From: Planctomycetota bacterium
GTDB taxonomy: Bacteria; Planctomycetota; PUPC01; DSUN01
NCBI GenBank assembly: GCA_016872875.1
Contig: VGYW01000243.1
Coordinates: 1 to 12,618, forward strand
DNA length: 12,618 bases
Direction of reading: 5' to 3'
Within the stretch, counting starts at the first letter, position 1. Each line of letters begins with the position of its first letter. This document shows, piece by piece, positions 1-8,420 of the stretch. The position numbers and the translations under genes were made by a program. The notes beneath the pieces are model-generated. The model saw only the letters and a program-made list of their open reading frames with translations. It did not search any database and was not told where the DNA came from.

Positions 1-1
1 C

Positions 2-559
2 TTCGAGGTCGTGCCGCTCCTGAGCACCCCCTGCGACCTCTACAGCCTGGGCGTCCTCGCCGTCCGCACCCTCCTGGTGAGTCCGCGCACGACCCTGCCC
101 GTCGCGCTCGACGAGGTGCTGAGCCTGGCCCGCCAGGTGGCCGTGGAGTACGACGCGTCGCTGAGCCTCGGCGAGCGCATCCGGCGGCTCTTCGACGCCG
201 ACAGGCGCTGGGTGGTCTCCCTCGGCCCGCAGGGCCTCAGCTACGACGAGGTGGCCCCCGAGGACGCCTTCGACCTGGTGCCGACGGAGCTCTGGTGGGA
301 CACGTTGGCGGCGGTGGTGCGCATGTTCCCCGGCATCGGGCCGGACAGCGCGTGCCGCGACCTCGGCGACGCCCCAGTGGGCGGCCTCCACAAGGTCTTC
401 GACCGCGCCCTCGAGGACTTCAACGCCCTGCTCCTGCGCACCAGGAGCCTGATCGTCATTGACTGGCGCTTCAACCGCGAGGTCTTCTCGGTCATACGGT
501 CCCAACTCGGCGGAGGCGGGGCATACCAATCGTCCTCGTCCTCCTCCTCGTCCTCGTAA
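2..559 (+). CDS. C-terminal part of a protein-kinase-like protein (5' end outside window)
   Basis: The reading frame is open from the first base, so the gene begins upstream; 185 codons are visible. Near the start the residues PCDLYSLGVLAVRTLL match subdomain IX of Ser/Thr kinases (D-x-Y-S-L-G), normally found in the C-lobe after the activation segment. The P-loop, catalytic loop and DFG would lie outside the window, so activity cannot be judged. The remaining ~165 residues do not look like kinase subdomains X-XI and I do not recognise them; no membrane helix is evident. The protein ends in nine consecutive serines encoded by mixed TCC/TCG codons, a low-complexity tail next to the TAA stop. 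It sits 301 bp upstream of the T6SS lipoprotein gene on the same strand, so a role in T6SS phosphorylation signalling is plausible but inferred. Confidence 0.7.
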   Translation, partial: FEVVPLLSTPCDLYSLGVLAVRTLLVSPRTTLPVALDEVLSLARQVAVEYDASLSLGERIRRLFDADRRWVVSLGPQGLSYDEVAPEDAFDLVPTELWWDTLAAVVRMFPGIGPDSACRDLGDAPVGGLHKVFDRALEDFNALLLRTRSLIVIDWRFNREVFSVIRSQLGGGGAYQSSSSSSSSS

Positions 560-693
560 TCGCGTCGCGCCAGCCGACCCGAGGAAGAGGCGTTCAACGT
601 CGTGCCTCGCCAACATGTGCGCAAGACGCGCACGAGTCACGACGGAAGGTTCTAGAGGTGTGCCGGTGGCCGAATGCGGTAAATCCCAGGGGG

Positions 694-715
694 TCTGGGG
701 GACGGGTCCCCCAGA
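694..715 (+). other. GC-rich hairpin, possible terminator
   Basis: TCTGGGGGA (694-702) and TCCCCCAGA (707-715) are perfect 9-bp inverted repeats around a CGGG tetraloop. The hairpin lies 135 bp past the stop of the kinase-like gene. No T-run follows, so it is not a standard intrinsic terminator; it could act with Rho, stabilise a 3' end, or be a dispersed repeat. Confidence 0.4.
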
Positions 716-789
716 GAGGTGTGGGTGCCGCGCGCCCGTTCGGGGCGCCGACGGTCTCCGGGGCAAGCTCAAGAACTTGGGACGTTCCC

Positions 790-842
790 AACGTCGTTCA
801 ACGTTCAACGACGTTGAACGACGTTCAACATTCAACGACGTT
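790..842. repeat. Palindromic TTCAACG heptamer array
   Basis: Heptamers TTCAACG/TTCAACA and their complements alternate with ACG. They create nested perfect palindromes: a 14-bp inverted repeat (790-803 with 812-825, 8-nt spacer), a 9+1+9 palindrome (802-820) and an 8+1+8 palindrome (813-829). The array ends just upstream of the GGAAGG ribosome-binding site (851-856) of the lipoprotein gene. It could be a dispersed repeat, an operator for a dimeric regulator, or a hairpin in the leader; the regular seven-base unit shared in period with other gaps favours a repeat family. Confidence 0.8.
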
Positions 843-860
843 ACTGGAAAGGAAGGTGCC

Positions 861-1499
<639 letters not shown>

Positions 1500-1511
1500 C
1501 CGGAACACCCA

Positions 1512-1628
1512 AAGTCCAATATCCAATACTCAACACCCAACCCTCAATGACCAAGTGACAGAAAGCCCGCGCACGCTTGACTTACTTGCACATTGAGTAT
1601 TGAGAGTTGGATATTGAGTATTGGACTT
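1512..1628. repeat. Imperfect inverted repeat with 38-bp heptad arms
   Basis: 1512-1549 and 1591-1628 are inverted copies matching at 30 of 38 positions, separated by 41 bp. Each arm is made of seven-base units: TCCAATA, TCCAATA, CTCAACA, CCCAACC, CTCAATG on the left and CATTGAG, TATTGAG, AGTTGGA, TATTGAG, TATTGGA on the right. Their A/T content stands out from the GC-rich genes. In RNA it would form a long stem between the lipoprotein gene and the large gene. No T-tract follows, so a simple intrinsic terminator is not indicated. Confidence 0.85.
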
Positions 1629-1682
1629 CTCGATCCCCTTCGGTTGCGGCTCTAGCCCGCGCTGAGTTTTCCCGGAGCCTTC

Positions 1683-4600
1683 ATGCCGTCCTATGGTGGC
1701 TATGAGACCGTCAGTCGGATCGGGCACAGCCCGGAGGCGGAAGCGTGGACCGCGCGGCCCGTGGGAGGGGAGGCGGACGCCCTCGAACACTTCGTCGTCA
1801 AGGCCTACCATCCCACCAGAGACCCCTTCGAGTCAGACGAAGTGAACGCGGCCCGGCTCGCGGGGCTGCACCAGGAGTTCCTGGGCGCCGCGCAGGTCCA
1901 GGCCCAGGTGGCCCAGGCGAGGCCTGGCCGCTGGGCGCCCGTCTTCGGGGCGGGCGTGGCCGGCGAAGAAGCATTCCACGTTACCACATACTACGGCCGC
2001 TCGGCTGAGGACCTCGCCAGGGCACAGCTCGACACCCGCACCCTCCACGGCGTCATGGCCTCAGTGGTCCAGGGGCTGATTGACCTGCGGGACGTGGCCC
2101 AGCGCCCCCACGGCAACCTCAAGGCCACCAACGTCCTCATCACCAGGAGCGCCGACCAGAGCCAAACGCAGGGCCTCCTGACCGACCCCTTGCCCGGCGC
2201 GAGGATTGGGGATATCCAGGCCGCGGCGGTGGGCGACGTCCGCAACCTCGGCATCATCCTCCACCGGCTCGCGGTCCAGAGGCCGCCCACGGCGGCGGGC
2301 GCGGCGGGCGCCCAGCTCGTGCCCGCGGCAGAGGGCTGGGAGCGCCTCGGGCGCAAGGGGCAGGCATGGAAGCAGCTCTGCACGCAACTCCTGATGACCC
2401 CCCAGGCCGTCAGCCTCGAGGCGTTGAGTGCCGAGCTCGCCAAGCTCTACGAGGCCCCGGTCCGCCGCGGGCGCATCGTTCTCATCGCCGGCGGCATCGC
2501 CGCGGCCGTTGCTGCCGCCGTCGTCATCTACTTGTTGACACGGCCACGGCCGCCTGTCGAGCCCGTGCAGCCGGACTCGACGGGTCTGGATGTGGTCATG
2601 AGCGCGTACCCCAGATGGTTTGCCGCGTTGCGGGACGACATGACCCGTGCCAGCGGAGAGCGCGCGGAGGAGTGGCTGAAGAAGTCGGCCCCTCTGAGCA
2701 CCGTTGCCGGCCTGCTCAAGGCGGCGCTGAACAGGCCGGATGAGAAGGAGTACATCCTCGACCCGCGCAACATCGCCATTGAGGCGGGGGCAGAGTACAA
2801 GGAGGTGACGAGGCCCGAACAGTACACTCAGTGGCTACGCGACTGGATTGAGAGCGGGACATGGCGAGAGCAGCAGGGGAAAGTCAGGCGATTCAACGAA
2901 CGCGTCGGCCGGTTGGCCGGGCTAATCCTGAGCGTCGCGGGAAGCCTCTCCCCGGACGGGTGGCGCGCGCTGGGCGAATTCCAGGCGATGGAGAAGAGGC
3001 TCGAGGAGCTCTCGAAGGAGCTATCGGCGGCGGAGGCGCGAGGCAATCGCAGCGAGTGCGAGAGGATCAAAGAGGAACTCGCGCGGTACCCGATCGAGCC
3101 ATCGGCAGAGCAGGGGTGGGCCGCGCTGCGCGAGTGCAGGGCGATGGCAGCCCAGTGGAGCAACCTCGGCTGGAGGAAGCCGGCCGCCTACGTGAAGGAG
3201 ACGGCTGACGCAGTCAAGCTGGACAAGTACCTGTCCTCGTCCACCGATGCCTTCCTCCAACTGGCGAATGCCCCCATCCTCACCGGGGTTGAGAAGACGC
3301 GGCACTCCCTGGAAGAGCTTCACAAGAAGTTCAGCGCTTCTGGGAGCAAGGTGCTGCCGAAGTTCCTCGCCTGGGCGCAGGGGCAGGGGCGGTCCGAGCT
3401 GCCGAAGGATGTTCTGAGCGAAGCGAAGGGGCCCGGCCCGGCGGATGTCCAGGAGCTCAGCACTGCCCTCAAGGAAGCCTCTGACCTTGGGGACAACCTT
3501 GCGCGCGCGGTGGATGACGGAGATAAGAAGAAGCTGGACTGGTCCCGCTTTCTTGCTGAGAGCGAAGTCGAGCGATTGCCTGATGCGGCCCCCACCAAGC
3601 AGACGTTTGCGGGCCGCTGGCTGGAGGAGGCCAAGCTCTACTACTTCCTCAGCCCCGACCCCCGCGAGCAAGAGAAATGGGAAGACCAGTTCAAGAAGAT
3701 CGAGGGCGAGATCGCGAGCCTGGAGAAGGAGACCCCGAAGGCCAAAGCAAAGGCCGAGGCACACCGCAGCGTCCTGAAGGGCGAGATCAAGGACAAGCAC
3801 GATGCCATGCGGAAGATCGTGGGCATCGAGCGCGACAGGCACCTCGTCGTCCAAGCCGTGACGCAACTCAGAGATGCCCTCCGCGAGCTTGCCAGGCGCA
3901 TCGAGCGCGACAAGTTCGAGTTCTTCGTCAGTCCGAAGGAATGGTACGATGGGATCATCCGATTCGGCCTCGGTTTTCGGTCTCCTTCGCTCGGCAAGGC
4001 CTGGGTCCGTTCGCCGAAGGGCACCATCCTCGACAAGCTGAAGCCCGAGGAGCTCGCGAAGGATGGTGCCAAGTACTCGGCCATCCGTACGAAGGTGGAG
4101 CACTGGCAGGAGCTCTTCGAGCTCCTCGATGGCGACAAGGGGCTGGCCAGGGACCTGCCCAAGGATGCCCAGGCGCTGAGCTCCCGGCCGTGGTACAACC
4201 CCTTCCTCACGCGGCTTACCGGGAGGCGTGAGCAGGCGTTGGGGAAGGTCGCCGAGCGGATCCCGGCCGTGGAGGATGCGCCGGACCTCAGCGGGTCCGA
4301 GGTCGGGAAGGCCTGGGACGAGGCGCAACAGGACTTCGCCAAGTGGCGCGAGGGCGTCGGCAAGATGGTGGTGGAGGCGGGCGCCATCGAGGATGCCTTG
4401 AATGCGTGCTATCTCCTGGACGATACGCTGCCTGGGGCGAGCGCCCCGCTTGGCGCGGCCTGCCAGCAGTTGAGCCAAGCGCCCCTCCTACAGTCCGAGC
4501 GCGAGCTCTCGGAGGCGCTCAAGCCGGTCAACGACAGGGTGAACCGGCTCCGCGACTTGGCGGACGTCAAGGAGCGGCAGCGGATCGCCGACTTCGCTCT

Positions 4601-7600
4601 GGCGTCCAACACCCGCGAAGCTGCATACGCCGCCTGGCTCGCGCTGGGCCAGTTGGGGCAGGCACAGGGACCTGCCCCTACGGAACCCGCCTGGCCGGCG
4701 TCCGCCGATGAGATGCGCGTCGAGGACACGGTGCGCCAGCACGTGGCCTCCCAGTTGCGCGGCATCAGCGACGCGGCAAGAAGAGAGAAGCTCCGGGCCG
4801 ACGTGGTCCGCGGCGGGGTGGAGCGCGAGACCCGCTGGCTGAATGGCCACCTCGACGCGCTCTGCAAGAAGACTGATTCGGCAGGGGACGCCGTCGTTGA
4901 GCAGTTCAGCAAGTACGTGTTGGGCCAGCGCACCGCGGCAGCCAAGAAGTCCCCGGACGAGCTCCTGGCCGAGCTTCGCAAGCTCAAGCCTCTGGCGGAG
5001 CAGATCAGCGGCGTCGTAGGCCCAGACTGGCAGAAGAAGGTTGACTACCCCCTCTTCGCCAAGGAGAGCTCGATCCACAGGGATTACACGGGCGGCAAGG
5101 CCCCCGCGGGGGAGCCGAAGACCTACGACCGCTGGCTCAAAGAAGTGAGCGACTACTACCGCATCCCAGCCGACGACCCGGTCATGAGGCAGCACCAGGA
5201 CATCGCGGCGCGCGAGAAGGACATCGAGGCGGTGGTCGAGGACCTCGAGAAGCGAGGCGGCCAGGATGAGAAGCAGATGGCCGCCGAGCTCGTGGCGCAG
5301 CTCAAGAGCGATGTCGCGCCGTACAGAGCGCTCCCGCCCATCAGCAAGAACAGGGCTGCGCTTCAGGCGCGGCTGGAGGCGGCTGACAAGACCCTTGTCA
5401 CCCTTCGCGGCAAGGTCAAGGTCTACGGCGAAATCATCATCGCCCAGAACCAGGCCGTCGCGCTCGCGGCCGCAATCAAGACGGACGGGGGCAAGGACAA
5501 GGTGCTCGACACGATTGACCGCGCCGTCGAGACCGAGAAGGGGCCGGCCTCTGCCCCGCCCGACGACCGCCTCAAGCGCCTCATGGCGATCCTGGAGTTT
5601 GCGAGTCCGCTGGCGGACTTCGTGAAAGCGGACTGGGCACCCGGCAAGATAGACCGCGAGCTCTTCGCACAGGAGGGCAAAGTCTACACCACGCTCGACC
5701 CTGCGAAAGCCAACCGCAAGACCTTCGACGACTGGCGCACCGAGGCAGAGGCCTATCGCGTAGTCGTCATTCCGGCGGACGAGACGCCGGAGGCTCTGAC
5801 CAGTCGGATTGCGCAGCTCAGGAAGACGATGGACGACAGGGTGCAGAACAAGTTCGCCACGCCAGAGGACGCCAGGAAGCTGGACGACGCGCTAGCCAAG
5901 GTTGCCTCGCAGCACCTCGGGAGACTTGCCTCCGCGAAGCTGCCTGCGATCCGCAAGAACGCCCCCGAGCGCCAGCGCATTGTTGGCGAGGCGAGAGATG
6001 AGCTCTCGAAAGCCGAGAAGCTCATCCGGCCACCCGAGGCGCCGAAGGTCTGGCACGACCGGGTGAGGAAGGTCGACAAGCTCGTCGCCTCTGAGGCTGT
6101 CAACGCCGAATGGTGTAAACGACGCAATCATCTGCTCGACAAAGTCTACACGGTCCCACTCCTGGAAGCCGACATGGCCGACAAGCACGTGCTCTACCCC
6201 CAGGGCCGGAAGGGGTTCGAGGAGATGGAGGCCTTCTTCAAGCAGATGGACGACCAGAAGGCGTTCCCGCCGCCTCCTGCTGAACTCGAGGGCGGGTTCC
6301 TCGCCGAGGGCGCCAAAGCCCGAGAGGCAGCCCTCGCGACCGCCATGGCCGCCATTTCACCCCCCCTCGTCTTCCCCAGGGGAACAGCCGACGAATTCAA
6401 GAAGAGCAAGGGCTGGCTCGATGCCGTTGCGGGGTACTCTGATTCTCTTGCACTGATCGCGCGGGTCCAACGTGAGGCGGCAGTGCTCCGTCGGTTGCTC
6501 GATGCCGGCTACCTTCCCGACGACAAGCCGGACAAGGAGCCGAAGACCGTTCGCGAGGTGCTGAGCGGCTGGGACGCTGCCAAGGTGCCGGCCCCTCGGA
6601 GGCAACTCGCAGCCCCCGTGGAGGCAATCGCGCAGCGGATAGTGAAGCTGGAGGGACTGGACCGCAAGCAACTGGTGGATATGGCGAACGCGCCAGGGAA
6701 GGACGATCCGCCGCAAGTGCCATTCCAAGTCTGGAAGGGGCTTGGGAAGCAGAACGACTGGCCCGCCACCATGGTGGAGCTCAAGACTGAGGCGGCCCTG
6801 CGCGGGCAGGTGGCTGCCATCGCCGCCAAGATCGAGGCGAAGGGCCCTCACCCCGTGAGCTGGGTGAAGCCCGAGCTCGACAAGGAAGGCCCGCCGCGTT
6901 GGGAGAGGTGCTTCAACGCGCTGGTGGAGCGGCTCGACCCGAAGGGTGCCGACGACAAGGAGCTTCTCGCGGCGATCGAGATCGCCAAGACCTTCCCGGT
7001 GGCTCGGAGCGCTCTCAAGGGGATGGCGCAGTTCCGCTGGCTCCTGTGTGAGTTCCGCCAGAAGGTCTTCATTGCCCCGGAGACCACGAAGAAGGACGAA
7101 CTCCTCAAGTGGCTGGCCGACTTCGAGAAGGAGGCCGCCGCCCTGCCCGACGGCTACGGCAAGCAGGCGGCCGTGGCCGATCTCCTCAAGAGGCTGCGCG
7201 ACACCCTCGAGCGCTCCGAGGAGGGCGGCGGGGCCAGCGGCCTCGACAAGGCGGGGCCTGCCCTCGCCAGGTGGGCCGCTAAGCCCGCGCCCGACGGGAA
7301 GTCCGTGGAGTACACCTGGACGGAGAAGGGCAAGAGCCTGACGTTCCTGAGGGTGGACCCTCGCGGCGGCGGGCGGGCCGCCTACCTGTGCACAACTGAG
7401 GCGTCCCTCGGCCTCTTCATAGATGTGGTGACAGCGGGCGAGAAGTGGCCGGAAGCCAACGACCTGTTGGGCACGGAGAAGCTCAAGGACAACGACGCGC
7501 GCCAAGGCCCCCTGTCGTGGGAGCCGAGGCGGAAGGGAACGCTCCAGATCATCCGGCCGCGCGCGGAGTGGCTGAAGGAGGACCCAGCCCAGCCGCCCTA

Positions 7601-8279
7601 CCCGGAGGGCCTGAAGGTAGACCCACCGAAGCAGGAGCACCCGATCCAGTACGTCAACTTCGAGTCCGCGGCCTACCTGGCGCGCCTCCTCTTCTGCCGC
7701 CTGCCCACCTCTGCCGAGTGGTCCGGCGCCGCCCTCGCCCTGGGCAACAAGGGGACTAACCTGCGCGACCAGATGTGGAGGGCCGAACTCAACCACGCCA
7801 CGAAGGGGGGACGCATTGACCGCCCCGACGCCGGCATCTTCAGGGCCGCGGGGCAGAAGGGCGGCGAGGGGCTCGTGCGGGACGACAAGGACGAGTTTCT
7901 CTGGTTCGCCCCGGCCGACCCCAGCCCCCAGTTGCAGCACCTCGTGGGGAACGTGGCGGAGTTCGTCTTCGACGATTCCGCCCTCGGCGACCAGTTGCTC
8001 AAGGACCCCGGCGGGGCGTCGGCCAACGCGGTCCGTGGCCTGGCCGCCAAAGGCGCCGGCCGCGTCAAGGTGGTTGGCGGCTCGGCACTCTCGCCGCCCG
8101 AGCTCTGGGACGGCAAGGCGAAGCCCTTCGACACCGCCTACCCCGCGGAGCTGAAGGACGCCCCGTGGGGCTTCTCCGACGTCGGCTTCCGCCTCGCGTT
8201 CACCGCGCCGGTGGACCCGCCGGCCATGCGCCTGGCCATGGTGCTCAAGGAGCATGGGTATCTCGGGAAGGCCAGGTGA
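1683..8279 (+). CDS. Giant membrane pseudokinase fused to an FGE-fold domain (PpkA/TagR-like fusion)
   Basis: A 2198-residue protein; ATG at 1683 follows GGAG by 5 nt. Residues ~7-250 are a kinase fold: a degenerate glycine loop near SRIGHSPEAE, VVK with Lys40, HGNLKATN (143-150) where Asn145 replaces the catalytic Asp, Asp168 in TDP where DFG is expected, and DVRNLG (185-190). A basic RRGR precedes one membrane helix (~265-285), implying kinase in, remainder in the periplasm. Residues ~290-1840 are charged and mostly helical and contain a repeat of about 130 residues starting near 617, 1115 and 1317. Residues ~1860-2180 are an FGE/sulfatase-modifying-factor domain: LPTSAEW, GNVAEF (2089-2094), GGS (2132-2134), GFRLAF; the active-site Cys after GGS is absent. 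In Pseudomonas T6SS, the membrane kinase PpkA and the FGE-like periplasmic protein TagR are separate and cooperate. A sensor or scaffold role in T6SS control is inferred. Confidence 0.85.
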   Translation: MPSYGGYETVSRIGHSPEAEAWTARPVGGEADALEHFVVKAYHPTRDPFESDEVNAARLAGLHQEFLGAAQVQAQVAQARPGRWAPVFGAGVAGEEAFHVTTYYGRSAEDLARAQLDTRTLHGVMASVVQGLIDLRDVAQRPHGNLKATNVLITRSADQSQTQGLLTDPLPGARIGDIQAAAVGDVRNLGIILHRLAVQRPPTAAGAAGAQLVPAAEGWERLGRKGQAWKQLCTQLLMTPQAVSLEALSAELAKLYEAPVRRGRIVLIAGGIAAAVAAAVVIYLLTRPRPPVEPVQPDSTGLDVVMSAYPRWFAALRDDMTRASGERAEEWLKKSAPLSTVAGLLKAALNRPDEKEYILDPRNIAIEAGAEYKEVTRPEQYTQWLRDWIESGTWREQQGKVRRFNERVGRLAGLILSVAGSLSPDGWRALGEFQAMEKRLEELSKELSAAEARGNRSECERIKEELARYPIEPSAEQGWAALRECRAMAAQWSNLGWRKPAAYVKETADAVKLDKYLSSSTDAFLQLANAPILTGVEKTRHSLEELHKKFSASGSKVLPKFLAWAQGQGRSELPKDVLSEAKGPGPADVQELSTALKEASDLGDNLARAVDDGDKKKLDWSRFLAESEVERLPDAAPTKQTFAGRWLEEAKLYYFLSPDPREQEKWEDQFKKIEGEIASLEKETPKAKAKAEAHRSVLKGEIKDKHDAMRKIVGIERDRHLVVQAVTQLRDALRELARRIERDKFEFFVSPKEWYDGIIRFGLGFRSPSLGKAWVRSPKGTILDKLKPEELAKDGAKYSAIRTKVEHWQELFELLDGDKGLARDLPKDAQALSSRPWYNPFLTRLTGRREQALGKVAERIPAVEDAPDLSGSEVGKAWDEAQQDFAKWREGVGKMVVEAGAIEDALNACYLLDDTLPGASAPLGAACQQLSQAPLLQSERELSEALKPVNDRVNRLRDLADVKERQRIADFALASNTREAAYAAWLALGQLGQAQGPAPTEPAWPASADEMRVEDTVRQHVASQLRGISDAARREKLRADVVRGGVERETRWLNGHLDALCKKTDSAGDAVVEQFSKYVLGQRTAAAKKSPDELLAELRKLKPLAEQISGVVGPDWQKKVDYPLFAKESSIHRDYTGGKAPAGEPKTYDRWLKEVSDYYRIPADDPVMRQHQDIAAREKDIEAVVEDLEKRGGQDEKQMAAELVAQLKSDVAPYRALPPISKNRAALQARLEAADKTLVTLRGKVKVYGEIIIAQNQAVALAAAIKTDGGKDKVLDTIDRAVETEKGPASAPPDDRLKRLMAILEFASPLADFVKADWAPGKIDRELFAQEGKVYTTLDPAKANRKTFDDWRTEAEAYRVVVIPADETPEALTSRIAQLRKTMDDRVQNKFATPEDARKLDDALAKVASQHLGRLASAKLPAIRKNAPERQRIVGEARDELSKAEKLIRPPEAPKVWHDRVRKVDKLVASEAVNAEWCKRRNHLLDKVYTVPLLEADMADKHVLYPQGRKGFEEMEAFFKQMDDQKAFPPPPAELEGGFLAEGAKAREAALATAMAAISPPLVFPRGTADEFKKSKGWLDAVAGYSDSLALIARVQREAAVLRRLLDAGYLPDDKPDKEPKTVREVLSGWDAAKVPAPRRQLAAPVEAIAQRIVKLEGLDRKQLVDMANAPGKDDPPQVPFQVWKGLGKQNDWPATMVELKTEAALRGQVAAIAAKIEAKGPHPVSWVKPELDKEGPPRWERCFNALVERLDPKGADDKELLAAIEIAKTFPVARSALKGMAQFRWLLCEFRQKVFIAPETTKKDELLKWLADFEKEAAALPDGYGKQAAVADLLKRLRDTLERSEEGGGASGLDKAGPALARWAAKPAPDGKSVEYTWTEKGKSLTFLRVDPRGGGRAAYLCTTEASLGLFIDVVTAGEKWPEANDLLGTEKLKDNDARQGPLSWEPRRKGTLQIIRPRAEWLKEDPAQPPYPEGLKVDPPKQEHPIQYVNFESAAYLARLLFCRLPTSAEWSGAALALGNKGTNLRDQMWRAELNHATKGGRIDRPDAGIFRAAGQKGGEGLVRDDKDEFLWFAPADPSPQLQHLVGNVAEFVFDDSALGDQLLKDPGGASANAVRGLAAKGAGRVKVVGGSALSPPELWDGKAKPFDTAYPAELKDAPWGFSDVGFRLAFTAPVDPPAMRLAMVLKEHGYLGKAR

Positions 8280-8284
8280 GGGGG

Positions 8285-8411
8285 GATTGCTGATTTCTGA
8301 TTCCTGATTTCTGATTGCGGGCCGGGACGCGGAGGGATATAATATGCGGCACATTCCAGGCCGCGTGTGATTTCTGAAATCAGCAATCAGAAATCAGAAA
8401 TCGGAAATGAG
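8285..8411. repeat. Inverted heptamer arrays flanking a promoter
   Basis: The left array (8285-8318) is TGATTTC-type heptamers; the right array (about 8378-8405) is AATCAGA-type heptamers. 8290-8318 and 8383-8411 match as inverted copies at 26 of 29 positions, with a 64-bp centre. The left arm starts right after the stop of the large gene; the right arm reaches the ribosome-binding site of the next gene. A read-through transcript could fold into a stem hiding that site, whereas a transcript starting in the centre would hold only the right arm. Confidence 0.85.
8315..8343 (+). promoter_or_regulatory. Candidate sigma-70-type promoter for the TagH-like gene and downstream tss genes
   Basis: TTGCGG (8315-8320) is followed after exactly 17 bp by a perfect TATAAT (8338-8343). 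A consensus -10 box is conspicuous in DNA this GC-rich. Transcription would start near 8350, giving a leader of about 70 nt before the GTG at 8421. The -35 box overlaps the end of the left heptamer arm. The -35 match is only 3 of 6 and the organism's sigma consensus is unknown. Confidence 0.5.
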
Positions 8412-8420
8412 GGTGGAACC

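Larger units (their letters stand above)
560..860. other. Intergenic region with hairpins and heptamer repeats
   Basis: This 301-bp gap shows no convincing gene. It holds a 9-bp GC hairpin (694-715), a shorter GCGCCC/GGGCGC hairpin with a 5-nt loop (732-748), a TTGGGA/TCCCAA 6-bp stem with a 3-nt loop just before 790, and a palindromic TTCAACG array (790-842) that runs to within about 10 bp of the ribosome-binding site of the lipoprotein gene. I see no clear sigma-70-like promoter in it, although one would be expected if the lipoprotein gene is not cotranscribed with the kinase-like gene. Confidence 0.6.

Noticed and set aside
459..860. Longer lipoprotein starting inside the kinase-like gene
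   Set aside because: It would bury the signal peptide 180 residues in and translate intergenic repeats; ATG at 861 gives a proper lipoprotein signal.
1577..1605. TTGACT as a -35 box upstream of the giant gene
   Set aside because: At 15-18 bp spacing only weak -10 matches occur (TATTGA at best), and they lie inside the heptamer arm, where such strings recur by repetition.
1560..1682. Small minus-strand gene (1530-1811)
   Set aside because: Most of it translates the inverted heptamer repeat and the complement of the giant gene's start; no ribosome-binding site or domain.
6357..8354. Long minus-strand open frame (665 codons) opposite the end of the giant gene; similar ones at 3021-4478 and 9619-11100
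   Set aside because: They mirror GC-rich coding genes, translate to low-complexity Leu/Gly/Val/Ala/Glu/Arg-rich sequence without recognisable domains, and the plus strand carries clear FGE, helical-repeat and TssK proteins there.
8367..8420. Upstream ATG start for the TagH-like gene
   Set aside because: It would translate the AATCAGA heptamers into a repetitive peptide; the GTG at 8421 has a better placed ribosome-binding site.
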